In this document: positions 53,532 through 63,200 of the stretch, in pieces | Layout: every line of letters starts with the position of its first letter | Numbering within the stretch: position 1 is the first letter of the stretch | Assembly (NCBI GenBank): GCA_965203795.1 | Contig: OZ241915.1 | Location: 3,100,001-3,164,000, forward strand | DNA: 64,000 nt | Reading direction: 5' to 3' | From: CBDBBY01 sp965203795 | GTDB taxonomy: Bacteria > Pseudomonadota > Alphaproteobacteria > Rhodobacterales > Rhodobacteraceae | Notes under the pieces: model-generated | Databases searched by the model: none | Told to the model about the DNA's origin: nothing | The model's input: only the letters and a program-made list of their open reading frames with translations | Translations under genes and position numbers: made by a program

Positions 53532-54959
53532 TTACCCTATGTCATTTGCAGTGTTGGTGTCGATTCCACTGTCAATCAAATAAGCAATTTCTTCACCGCG
53601 TTCGCCTAGGAATTTTTCATGATTAATCGTGCAATTCTCGTGACAGACGCCGCTTCTTTCTTTGGTTCGCCCCGTTACGAGGTTGCGTTCCACGCCTTTC
53701 TGCACCGGCCACCATGCCTCCGCTATTGGCATTCGCAACGTCATATTCAATACCTCGCTCGCAGCGGCCAGGCTAAGGCAGAAGACGTTCTCCCCGCCCG
53801 TCCCTCGTCGCTCTGGTCCTCTGATGTAATCCGGGTTCCGCCAAGATCCATCTAGCTCCAGCATTACGTCGCTTGACGTGTATTGGCCGTTGCATCTCAG
53901 GCATTCAGTATAGGGGTTCACGATGTGCGCTCTCCATCGCGCTGCATTCATGTTGCCATTTCGGGGGTCTGTTCGTACTTCTACACCACCGTCTACGACG
54001 GGAATGGCATCCCTGTAAGCAATCCGATTGAGGAGGTCTCTCGCCGAGGGGCTATCGACGCAACATACCAGAATATCGCAATCCCGCGCCGCCGAGTAAG
54101 CCACCCTGTCCTGAATCTTCGTTCGGTGGTTGATGATCCGGATGTTTCTGGCGGGGCTAGCGCGTCGCACAGACTTCTCGGCAACATCAGTCTTCAAGCA
54201 CCCTACATCCCTCGTGCTAGCGTTTAACATTCTATCCAGGTTGTGCAGTTTCACCACGTCGTGATCGATCAGCACCAATTCGCGTATTCCGGTTCGAGCG
54301 AGGCCTTCCGCCACAACGCTGCCGACGCTCCCAAGGCCAACCACTCCTATTCGCAAGCTCTCTAGGCGTCGCTGCCGTTCTTCTCCCCAGCTCTCGATAG
54401 TTCTCCTCTGTTTTCGTCTGTCGGCCCCCTTGGCTATCGGCCGTTCCCAAATAATCAGGCGGCACTTCTCAAGAACCCTTACCTTTCTGGACCACTCTTT
54501 GGACTTGCCGGACGGCGTCTCTTTCCAGAACCTGGCACTCCAATGCCCGTCGGTTCCCACCGTCATGCCGACGAGAGGATTGCCGGTCGCCCGCGCAGTG
54601 TCCGCAATGCGGTCCCGTTCGGCTCGGATATCTGGCGCGCTCATGTCTTGCCAGCCGGGGCTCAAATGGCTGTGCAGGAATGCCAAACCTTGACCACTCT
54701 TGATCGCCTCCCGCGTTACCCTTGTGAGGTAACCCGGTTCGTAGCTCACGTTGCCGTGAAGGTTCCGCTCGCCGCTAGTCGGCAGCAAAACAGCCGTGAG
54801 GATGGCTGTCTTACGCTCCGCGCCGTTGCTAGGCGTCCACAAGCCAAAGCAGAGGTCTTCCTGCTGCTTCCCGAGCCGGTAATGCTGGAGGAGATGGTCA
54901 CAAGCCGCGGCGTTGGCTTCCGAGGTTAAGACAACCTCGTACCAATCCGTTTGCCTCAT
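53532..54959 (-). CDS. JAB (JAMM) peptidase fused to E1/ThiF-like activating enzyme
   Basis: 475 residues. The N-terminal half is a JAB/JAMM metallopeptidase: LAFLHSHLSPGWQDMSAPD holds the two His and the Asp zinc ligands (about 96-110). The C-terminal half is an E1/ThiF adenylation domain: LRIGVVGLGSVGSVVAEGL (GxGxxG), LIDHDVVKLHNLDRM, CDILVCCVDS, and paired CxxC-type Cys (LRCNGQY; CHENC) that may bind zinc. The fusion would both process and activate a ubiquitin-like protein. ATG 54959 overlaps the E2-like stop (ATGA); GTG 54971 is possible. Confidence 0.87.
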   Translation of the reverse strand: MRQTDWYEVVLTSEANAAACDHLLQHYRLGKQQEDLCFGLWTPSNGAERKTAILTAVLLPTSGERNLHGNVSYEPGYLTRVTREAIKSGQGLAFLHSHLSPGWQDMSAPDIRAERDRIADTARATGNPLVGMTVGTDGHWSARFWKETPSGKSKEWSRKVRVLEKCRLIIWERPIAKGADRRKQRRTIESWGEERQRRLESLRIGVVGLGSVGSVVAEGLARTGIRELVLIDHDVVKLHNLDRMLNASTRDVGCLKTDVAEKSVRRASPARNIRIINHRTKIQDRVAYSAARDCDILVCCVDSPSARDLLNRIAYRDAIPVVDGGVEVRTDPRNGNMNAARWRAHIVNPYTECLRCNGQYTSSDVMLELDGSWRNPDYIRGPERRGTGGENVFCLSLAAASEVLNMTLRMPIAEAWWPVQKGVERNLVTGRTKERSGVCHENCTINHEKFLGERGEEIAYLIDSGIDTNTANDIG

Positions 54960-55342
54960 ATCCGAGCCCACACTTTGGACAGGTGCTCGATATACGCTCT
55001 CATTCCCTTATGCCGAACCCTGTCCCAGAACGAGCCGGGAGGACGGCTCAATGCCATCCAATTTCTTCCGGCGAAACTGTTTATGCCGTGGTTTCCGCCG
55101 TCCCGAGTATCAGGCAATGGAGGGCTGACGAATATCCAATGCGGCGGTGTTTCAGGATACCCAACAGCCTCGCACTGCGTTGAAATTCCGATGCTCCGTG
55201 TCTCGCCTTTGAATCGACCGGCCGGTATACGGTACGAGAACATCACGACTTTCTGTCTGCCTCCGGCCGTATCTCCCTCTACGATCTCGGGTAGATAGCC
55301 CAATTCCTTCAATTCGTTGGCGATCTCAAAATCGACACTCAT
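54956..55342 (-). CDS. E2-like protein (prokaryotic E2 family E type)
   Basis: 128 residues. PETPPHWIFVSPP, HGINSFAGRNWMALSRPPGS and MRAYIEHLSKVWA follow the pattern of the prokaryotic E2 family E proteins found beside JAB-E1 genes. The region holds conserved His, Trp and Arg, and a single Cys (STQCEAVG) upstream; in this family the canonical E2 Cys is often absent, so whether transfer goes through that Cys is open. It sits between the UBL gene (30 bases upstream) and the JAB-E1 gene (4-base overlap). Confidence 0.75.
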   Translation of the reverse strand: MSVDFEIANELKELGYLPEIVEGDTAGGRQKVVMFSYRIPAGRFKGETRSIGISTQCEAVGYPETPPHWIFVSPPLPDTRDGGNHGINSFAGRNWMALSRPPGSFWDRVRHKGMRAYIEHLSKVWARI

Positions 55343-55372
55343 GCGAATTCTCCGGTCGGACGGTATCGGCGG

Positions 55373-55675
55373 CTACGCTATCGGCGTGCTTCCCTTCGGC
55401 ACGACCACAAACTCCTCGCGATCCGTCACCGTGATACGTTCGTCGAGTCCGATTTCACCCACTTCCTCGACCCTTTCGACGATGTACTCGTCTAACGACC
55501 CTTCAATGGCACCGGCGTCTATTGCCTTGGTCAGAATCTCGCGAGCCTCGACATTCCTAGTAACTTCGATAGTCATCCCATTCACCTTAATCGGCACGCG
55601 GCTTAACTCTGCAGGGTCATCCACCGCGGCAACAGGCCCAATGCCGGTTTGGTCTTCTCCTGGAACGTTGCTCAT
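55373..55675 (-). CDS. Ubiquitin-like protein, first gene of the conjugation operon
   Basis: 100 residues. After a ~25-residue leader the sequence RVPIKVNGMTIEVTRNVEAR, ILTKAIDAGAIEG and EFVVVPKGSTPIA has the beta-grasp ubiquitin-like outline seen in bacterial UBLs linked to E2/JAB-E1 genes. There is no C-terminal Gly-Gly. The only Gly near the end is in VVPKG, followed by a STPIA tail that the JAB peptidase could remove; this is inference. ATG 55675 is the first gene of a four-gene minus-strand operon. Confidence 0.78.
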   Translation of the reverse strand: MSNVPGEDQTGIGPVAAVDDPAELSRVPIKVNGMTIEVTRNVEAREILTKAIDAGAIEGSLDEYIVERVEEVGEIGLDERITVTDREEFVVVPKGSTPIA

Positions 55676-55977
55676 GTGTGAGTGCTCCGTATCTGTGCCA
55701 AGCTACTGTGCCGAGAATCCAAGCGGCCTCGTCCCCGACGAAATTAGGTGACAATATATGCTCCGACGGTATCAAATTCAAGACGGCACGTTCTGTGGGG
55801 TACATCCCATTTTTGTGGGCGGCGGGCCTGTTCCGCTGTCTCGGTCGTCGTCCGCACTCGGCGTTTTTGGGTTGCAAACGCGCCTCCGAAGGCCGGGATG
55901 GATCGGTCCCGGCACGGCCGCCGAAGACCCGCGAACGGCGGGCGCCGCACATCCGGGCGCGAGCCGCGGAGAACATC
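55676..55977. other. Intergenic stretch upstream of the ubiquitin-like operon
   Basis: About 300 bases. It holds the promoter of the UBL operon (not recognised) and dispersed repeat 1 copy d at 55798-55862. Confidence 0.5.
55798..55862 (+). repeat. Dispersed repeat 1, copy d
   Basis: ggtacatcccatttttgtgg, then gggcctgttccgctgtctcg and cgtccgcactcggcg; same order as the minus strand of 43738-43811. Confidence 0.6.
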
Positions 55978-56244
55978 ATGGCAGGCAGGACACAGGATCC
56001 GGAGTTCCGCCATCCGGACACGGTGGCGCATATGCAAAGCTTGACGGACGAGGAGGCGGCGGAGCATCCTCCTGCGACCCGCAGAACCGGCGGCGTTTGC
56101 ACGGAGTATTGGCGCGAGGGCGGCCGGGTGCGCTGCCGCGACGTCGGGGCGGACGAAGCGTTCGACGGCACGGTCCTGGAGCTGGGTGCGCTGCTTGTGG
56201 CGACTGAAGCGACTTTCGGCGGTACTGTTTCAAATGTTCTGTAA
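55978..56244 (+). CDS. Possible small hypothetical protein
   Basis: 88 codons from ATG 55978: MAGRTQDPEFRHPDTVAHMQ, then SLTDEEAAEHPPATRRTGGV and EYWREGGRVRCRDVGADEAF. The composition is protein-like (balanced charge, few Arg/Pro runs), unlike the shadow frames nearby. No family was recognised and there is no good ribosome site, so it may be a remnant of a longer gene. Confidence 0.4.
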   Translation: MAGRTQDPEFRHPDTVAHMQSLTDEEAAEHPPATRRTGGVCTEYWREGGRVRCRDVGADEAFDGTVLELGALLVATEATFGGTVSNVL

Positions 56245-57047
56245 ATCCAGCCGGGCAGGTCACAAGACGGCAAGCGGCGGAGCCTGCGCCGACACGGAAA
56301 ACCAGCCTCCGGAACCGGATTCGCCCCATTCCCGCTAGAAATCCCGGCCGGCAAGGCTGCTACGCTCAACCAGAATCCGGCCGAACAGCCTAAAACGGGA
56401 GGTTCTCTGGCAGACAACAATTTGAGAAGTGGTGAACACGGTCACGCACATGGGTTGCCAGTTCCCCGGCATGAACGGATTGGGAAAACCGGTTGAATAA
56501 AAACCGTTCTCGCAAGGGAGTGCCGCTGCCGCGAAATGGCGCGATATCGCAGCATTGCTCTAACTTAGCCTTGGGCAATTAATTCGATTGCCGCCTTCAG
56601 TGCTCTCAGAGGCGAGGTTAACCGGAACGGTGCAGGGGAGGAATCGGTAACGGCTATCGTTCTGATTTATATTGAATGAATCATATTTTTGAGTCTTCAA
56701 CAAAAAATGTTCATTGAGCGGGGCAGATGGTTCTTGTAGGCGTCGCTTCGGATTCCACGCTGCGAGGTCATTGTGGCAGACGGACGCAATTTTTTTTCGA
56801 AGCCGCAAAGGGCGATGTAGCATCGTCCGTGACCCGTCGACGCGACGCACGCTGGAATGCCATCGCGCAAGCGATCTTGGCTGAAGTTTAGTGCTTTCGG
56901 ACTGCATTCGGAACTTGTACCCGCAAGCGTTCCTGCCCATCCGTAAGCGCGGTTGGTCGACGGACGGCGTATTCCGGTTTCGAAGATCGGAATCTGCTCA
57001 CAAGCGCTTGAAGTGCGCCGCATGATGCCCCAGATTCGCTGGATGCT
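56245..57047. other. Intergenic stretch between the ubiquitin-like and Druantia-like modules
   Basis: About 800 bases. It contains dispersed repeat 3 copy b (56293-56418) and then AT-richer DNA leading to the druH-like gene. Frames of up to 126 codons on the minus strand here lack family features. The promoter of the druH-like gene was not recognised. Confidence 0.5.
56293..56418 (+). repeat. Dispersed repeat 3, copy b
   Basis: About 126 bases sharing cctccggaaccggattc, ttcccgctagaaatcc, gctcaaccagaatccggccg and aacgggaggttctctgg with 52268-52405, in the same orientation. The two copies bracket the ubiquitin-like operon. Confidence 0.75.
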
Positions 57048-60000
57048 ATGTCAAAACACCTTCGGATCCGAAACATGAAGGCGGCCTTCGAAATCCTCCG
57101 GAGGCACGGATTGGAGGTGCCCGACTGCCGCCCGCTTCACAGGTATGGCTGCACACAGGAAGAATTCATCCTGTTGCAGGAGTCTTTGCGCCACAACCCC
57201 AGTGCGGCGTCGGACTTCGCTATTTGGGCGGCGGAGCACATCAGGCGGAATTTCAACGGAGGACCTCTCAAATGGGAGCTCGTATTCGAAGGCCTCGATT
57301 GGACTGAAGATCAGGATCGGGGCCGGAAGCTCTCGGGACAGGGGCTTGACTGGTGGGGGCGGAAGGTCCGGCGTGATTCTACCGGCGGTCGGCAGTTTCT
57401 TTATACTCTGATGGCCGAGGGCGGGATTCCAGAGTCGCTGCTCAGCGATCCCGGCAACTACCGGAATGCTGTCCTCGGACTCCTGCGGGAAGTCGAAGCA
57501 GAGGGCGGGACGGCCGCGGAACCCTGGCTGGAAATGATAGCGGAACGCTGGGCGGAGCGGCTTCCTCAGGTGTTCCGGACTCCAGATATTGCGAGGCTGC
57601 TCGCCGGGTTCGCGTATTTTCTGGCGGAACTGCGGGCGCGGCTGCCGCGGGACCTTCCGGATGCAGCCGCAGTCCGGTGGCTCAACAAAAATTGCCCGGA
57701 TTGGGTTTCGACGCTCCCGCTACGGATGACGGAAGAAATTGCGGAAACCTTAATCCATCCTGCAATACTGTCCGAGCGCGACTCGTCGTTCGAAGCCTCG
57801 GGTCCGCTGTGCAGGCGCGAATTGCGCCGTGATCAGTCCGGAGCATGGCGTGGCTATCTGATCTTCGATGACAACGGATGGCTGCCCGCGGATCTGTTCA
57901 AGGATGCCGTTGGCCTCAGGCTTCGAATGATTCCCCCGGGATCCGGCTCGATCGATGGCCTCGCATATTCCGCTGCGCCGGAGGACGGCGGATGGCGGCT
58001 CCGCCGCTTCGGGAATCTACGGACGTCGGAATTCCCGTACGATCCGCGAATCCCTTTTTCCTTGGTGGCCTACGCCGATGGCCGAGGCAAAGGCGAGGCC
58101 GTGATTGATTCGGGCATGCCCGCTGCAGATGCGGCGCCGTCGTTCTGGGGAACCGCTGAATCCGACGGAAATGCCGAGGATTCCACGCGACTGGCTCCCC
58201 GATCAGGCAGCGGAAAGACTCGGGCGGCATGCATATGGGTGCTTGCCGCCGAAAACGTGGAGCCGGCTGCCGCTGACGGTCTTGCTCTCGCGGAGCCCGA
58301 CGCCGCGCCGGGCGGTCGACTCTGGCGCGTTTCGGGCAAGGGCGTTCTCCGACTCGGAGATAGGCAGTACCGGATTGAAACGGGATCCGAGGAGGAAGCG
58401 CCAGAAGCGGCACTTGTTCCTTACGGCAGGATTTTGTCTGGATGGAGGCTTTCCGGAAACAGGCCCGCATATCTCGGAAATGTCGCCTATCTGGGACGTT
58501 TCGCCACATCGGCGCTTCGAACAGTCTCCAAGCACGAACTTCAACGAAGGCCGGCCCGCAAGGCACTCTTCGGCGAGCTCGCGGAATGGTTGAGGAACGG
58601 CGAAACGCTGGCGAATTGCCAGATCGTCCGCATTCCCGAAACCGTGCAACTCAGGCTGCGCGAAGTTTCAGCCGGTGTCGTCAAGCTTGAAGCCGTCGGC
58701 TTTGAGGACGGTTTGCGGGCCCGGATGACCGCAGGGGGAATGGAATCCAGCGACGACGTTTCCGATGGGCGCGTCTCGTTGACACTGGCGGTGCCGGGGA
58801 AGGTGCCGAACAGCATCGAATTGCGGCTATCGAACCCTGCCGAGGGGTGCGCACTTGAACTGCAGCGGCACTGGCCGTCCCGGCAGGGCATGATCGTCAA
58901 CCCTTGCGGAGAGCGGCTTTCAGAGAACTTGCCGATGACGCCCGACACGCTTCACGGTTGGCGCGTGGTCGTGCCGACCGGTTCGAAAGGCGACCTCCAG
59001 CTGCGCCTGACGGGGCAGATTGAAGTGGCCTTGCCGGTTCAGGACGAAAGTTCGATTTCGGCCCAGAGGCCTCTGATCGAGGCAATGCTTGCGCAAGGAG
59101 GGCCCGACGCGCAGGTGGATATCTCTTTGGCTGTCGACAGGGAAAGCAGGCGGCTGGAGATACGGCGTTACCAGAACAATGCCGAGGTCCATGACGGAAT
59201 CCTGCGTGTCGGACTGGCCCGAGACGCGCCGATTTCGTCCGAAACCGCCTTCGAGAGATCCATTCGCGAAGGCCGGGTGCTGGCCATCCACGCGGTAGAC
59301 ACTGCCTGTCCCGACCGGTGCGTCGAGGAAGCGAACTGGGCGTCGAACGATCTCAATTTGCTGCTGGGCAGTTCCGGCGGCCCTTGGCTGGTCCAGTCGA
59401 AGCTGGACGGAATGGCCCAGCGCGCAGCCGTCTGGAGCGCGGGGCTGCCGCCCGAAACAACGCACGCGGAGCGGATCGAGGAATATGCGGAGAAATGGCG
59501 ACGGCTGGTTTCGGATCCTCTAAGCGCGGAATGGGATCAATTGTGGCATCTGATTTCAGTTGCTCGTCGGGGAGGGGATCCGGGAATGCTTGATGAAGTG
59601 CGTGCGCTCGCACAAGCGCCGGCGGCAGCGATTGCCTTGGCAATGCAGGTTCCGAAGGAGCGAATAATCGAGGTTCGCGAGCTCGATGCGTGCACGCCGA
59701 TTTTCTGGCCGTCCGTTCCGGTTTCGGAATTCGTGCGCGCCGTGCGCGCCGAGCAAGAGCGACGCAAAGCGAAGCTGAGGGAATACTTCGCCCCGGACGA
59801 AGTGGAAGCCGAAGCGGATCGTGCCGTCGTCAAGCGGGTAAGCGACATTCTGACGATCATGCCGGAACTAGCGGGGCATTTCGGGTGGGCCATGTGCGAT
59901 GCCGGATTGATTGGCAGGGCGCTCGCACATGCTGATCAGCATGAAATGCTGAAGCCGGTGCTGCAGCCCGATCCCGGCGCACGGCTTTCCGATGCGATGA

Positions 60001-60275
60001 CGGCGGCCGGGCAGCGGTTCGACAGGCTGCCGTCGGGCGTCCGGAAACTCCAGCCGCGCGATCCTCCTCCCGACAGCCAGCGATTCCACAAATTCCTTCA
60101 GGCATTGATCGATGGCCCCCTTGTTGCGGCGGAGATGGCTGCGGAACAGAGGAGCGGACCGGACGTGTCCGAAAAGCTGGCCCTTATCAATCTGCGCCTC
60201 GTCGATCCGGAATATTTCGACGCTGCATTGCCGTGCGCTCTGTCCCTTCTCCAATCGAAAGCAAACCACGCATGA
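57048..60275 (+). CDS. druH: DruH-like large protein (Druantia type III-type defence)
   Basis: 1075 residues with no recognised enzymatic motif. Size, the N-terminal FEILRRHGLEVPDCRPLHRY and CTQEEFILLQESL, and the four-base overlap with a large DEAD/DEAH helicase gene fit the STY4851/ECs_5259-type protein DruH that pairs with the DruE helicase in Druantia type III. The body is mixed alpha/beta; the last third is helical (MPKERIIEVRELDACT onward to IMPELAGHFGWAM). Assignment rests on context and resemblance from memory; an unrelated helicase partner (for example of a DISARM-like or Dpd-like system) is the alternative. Confidence 0.65.
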   Translation: MSKHLRIRNMKAAFEILRRHGLEVPDCRPLHRYGCTQEEFILLQESLRHNPSAASDFAIWAAEHIRRNFNGGPLKWELVFEGLDWTEDQDRGRKLSGQGLDWWGRKVRRDSTGGRQFLYTLMAEGGIPESLLSDPGNYRNAVLGLLREVEAEGGTAAEPWLEMIAERWAERLPQVFRTPDIARLLAGFAYFLAELRARLPRDLPDAAAVRWLNKNCPDWVSTLPLRMTEEIAETLIHPAILSERDSSFEASGPLCRRELRRDQSGAWRGYLIFDDNGWLPADLFKDAVGLRLRMIPPGSGSIDGLAYSAAPEDGGWRLRRFGNLRTSEFPYDPRIPFSLVAYADGRGKGEAVIDSGMPAADAAPSFWGTAESDGNAEDSTRLAPRSGSGKTRAACIWVLAAENVEPAAADGLALAEPDAAPGGRLWRVSGKGVLRLGDRQYRIETGSEEEAPEAALVPYGRILSGWRLSGNRPAYLGNVAYLGRFATSALRTVSKHELQRRPARKALFGELAEWLRNGETLANCQIVRIPETVQLRLREVSAGVVKLEAVGFEDGLRARMTAGGMESSDDVSDGRVSLTLAVPGKVPNSIELRLSNPAEGCALELQRHWPSRQGMIVNPCGERLSENLPMTPDTLHGWRVVVPTGSKGDLQLRLTGQIEVALPVQDESSISAQRPLIEAMLAQGGPDAQVDISLAVDRESRRLEIRRYQNNAEVHDGILRVGLARDAPISSETAFERSIREGRVLAIHAVDTACPDRCVEEANWASNDLNLLLGSSGGPWLVQSKLDGMAQRAAVWSAGLPPETTHAERIEEYAEKWRRLVSDPLSAEWDQLWHLISVARRGGDPGMLDEVRALAQAPAAAIALAMQVPKERIIEVRELDACTPIFWPSVPVSEFVRAVRAEQERRKAKLREYFAPDEVEAEADRAVVKRVSDILTIMPELAGHFGWAMCDAGLIGRALAHADQHEMLKPVLQPDPGARLSDAMTAAGQRFDRLPSGVRKLQPRDPPPDSQRFHKFLQALIDGPLVAAEMAAEQRSGPDVSEKLALINLRLVDPEYFDAALPCALSLLQSKANHA

Positions 60276-63200
60276 ACTCTTCCCGTCTGGGCGAGATGCT
60301 CGCCCGCATGTCCAACAGCGCAGCATCGTCGGTGGTCGCGCGCGGAAGGCTGGCCTCGCCGGGCCTGAACGCGGCGTTGCTGCGCCGCCTTTCGGGCGAG
60401 CCGGGCCAAAAGGACTCGCTTCTCGCCGATCCGGTTTTTGAGTCCGCGTCCGAATGGGAACCCGCGGACTGCACTCTCGGCGGGCTTTCCGGAGGGCCGC
60501 TTCATCCGGAGCTGGTCGAAGCCTTGGACGGGGCAGATACGGAGCGAATGCCGCGTGACCGCAGGCCGTGGACGCACCAACTCGACGCTTGGCACGCGGC
60601 CAGCGAAGGGCGATCCGCCCTCGTCAGCTCCGGAACGGGATCCGGCAAAACCGAATGCTTCATGCTTCCGATACTGGACGACCTTCTGCGCAGCGATACG
60701 AAAGGAAGGCTTGTCGGCATCAGGGCGATTCTGCTCTACCCGCTCAACGCGCTGATCGAAAGCCAGCGCGAAAGGCTCGCGGCTTGGACAAAACCGCTTA
60801 AAAGCCGGATCAGCTTCGCACTCTACAACGGCCTGACTCCGGAGAGTCCCAACGAAGAGGACAAGGGCAGGATCGCGGAAGCCGAAATCGGCAACCGCCG
60901 TGACATCCGCGAGGCCCCTCCTTCCATTCTCGTGACGAACGTCACGATGCTGGAATACCTGCTGCTTCGAACCAATGACCGCACCATCCTCGAACGTTCG
61001 CGGGGACTGCTGCGCTGGATCGTGCTGGACGAGGCGCACAGCTACATCGGCGCGCAAGCTGCCGAAATGGCGCTGCTCCTGCGCCGCGTCCGCGCGGCGT
61101 TCGGCGTCGCGCCCGAAGACGTGTGCCTGATGGCGACCTCGGCAACAATTAGCGAAGGCAAAAGGACGGAGGCGAAGCTGAAACGTTTTGTTGCCGATCT
61201 CGCGGGAGTAAGCGAGAGCCGAGCGCAAGTGATCGAAGGCCGCCCCGCAAAACCGGAGCTGCCATGCGCAGGCAAGGACACGCCGCTTGATCCAAAAGGC
61301 ATGGAAAATCTCGATCCGGCGACCCTTTGGGACGCGCTGGCGTCCCACCCGCGGATTCGGAAGCTCAAGCGGTCGATGTCGGAAGGCGGCGTTTCGCTCA
61401 CCAGCGCGGCGGAAGTTTTGTTCGGTGCGGGCGGCGCGGCGCGCAAACGGGAAGCCCAGGCCGTCCTTGACGCCGCGGCCCAGGCTCAAAATCCTGCAAC
61501 CGGCGAGCGGCTCCTTCCTTGGCGGGCGCAACTGTTCCACCGCTCGCAGGGCGGGCTATGGGTGTGTCTCGATCCGGATTGCGGATATCGTGATCCGGAA
61601 CTCCGTACTGGAGATGCGGAATGGGCTTTCGGCGCGGTTTGGCTCAGGCAGCGCGACAAATGTGAATGTGGCGCTCCCGCATTCGAGCTGTTCGGCTGCG
61701 GCGAATGCGGAACGCCCCATTTGCGGGCAAAGCAGGAAATCGTCGGCGTTGCGTCCCGACTTGTTCCGGTTGCAGGCGGCGAAATTGACGAGTTCGCAGT
61801 GGATTCCGAGCCCGATCCTGAATTCGATCTCCAGCAGCGGTTCTACGCGTCAGGAAATGCGTTGCTGTCGCCCGCAAGAAGAGACGGGAACGATCGATTT
61901 GTTGGACTGGACGATGGAGCCGTTTACGACAACGAGCCGCCTCCGCATGTCCGGCATGTCAGCGTCGCGCTGCATGAGAACGAGTCCGAGCGGGCGTGCT
62001 GCCCCGGCGCGAACAATGCCGGCGTCCACCCTCAGCGGTACGGTCCGGCCTTTTTCATGGGCGTTTCCGTCCCTTCGGCAATCGAATTGCTTGCCGAACC
62101 CCTGAGCGAGTCCGGCTTGCCGATGGGCGGTCGCCGCGGGATCACCTTCACAGACAGCCGCCAAGGCACCGCGAAGCTCGCAGCCAAGCTGCAGCAGGAA
62201 GCGGAACGAAACCTGACCCGGTCGTTCCTTTACCATGCCGTTCAGGAGAACCGCGGGCCCGTCGGCGAAGAGCGCGCTAGGCTTGAGGAAAAACTGTCGA
62301 AATACAGAAAAACAGATACTCACTTGTTTGCGTCGGAAATTATGGACATCGAAGCGACGCTGGCGGGCGTCGCCGAGCCGGTTCCTTGGCCGAAACTGGT
62401 GGACGGGTTTGCGCAGCATCCGGAGCTATTCGGGTTTGCCGCGGATGTATGGCGGGATCGAGCTGGCGGCGGCCGTGAGATGACCGAAGACCCGCGAGCA
62501 CTTGCCGAGATGTTCCTCCTCCGCGAACTACTCCGGCGCCCCAAGGTCCAGAACAATGCGGAAACGATGGGGCTGCTTCGCCTGTCGTTCCCGGATCTCG
62601 AAAGACGAGCTCGAGCAGAACGGCCGCCACGTGTACTCGAAGATGCGGGAATCGACGCCGATGGCTGGATCGGCCTCGCACTGGCCGCCACGGACTTCGT
62701 GTTCCGGGAAAGCCTGGCGGTTCGGATTCCGTCGAAGGTAAAGTTCCGGTTCGTCAGTCCGCGCACCCGCCGGCAGGCCAACGCGGTTTACCCAATGGAT
62801 CTGCACCGTTCCGAATGGCAAATCAATGGCTGGGCGTGGCCGAGTTCGATTCCCGCGAAATCGGGCCCTTCACGGATTGTCCGTCTCGTTTACGGGCTGA
62901 CCGGCGGGAATTGGGATGACCCGGCCGACCAGGACAGGGCGGGCGAGGCTCTTGAAGCTCTCTGGTCGCTTATTTCCAAGACGGCCGCCAAGGACATCGG
63001 CGGGGGTGCCTACCAGATCGACTTCAGCCGCGCGGCGGTGGCGCGCCTCGACCGGGGCTGGTTGTGCCCGGTCACCCGGCGGATATTCGGCTACTCGCCA
63101 GCGGGCCGTTCTCCCTACGACCCTTCGCGGCGCCTATCGGAAGTTCTGCTGCCCCGCCTGCCCAAAGGGAATCCGGGCGGGCTGGGTCAGCGCGGCCGCG

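Noticed and set aside
56560..56940. A 126-codon minus-strand frame in front of the druH-like gene
   Set aside because: No family features or ribosome site; the composition fits AT-rich intergenic DNA.
60098..61540. A 480-codon minus-strand frame
   Set aside because: Mirror frame of the druH/druE-like genes, which have clear motifs on the plus strand.
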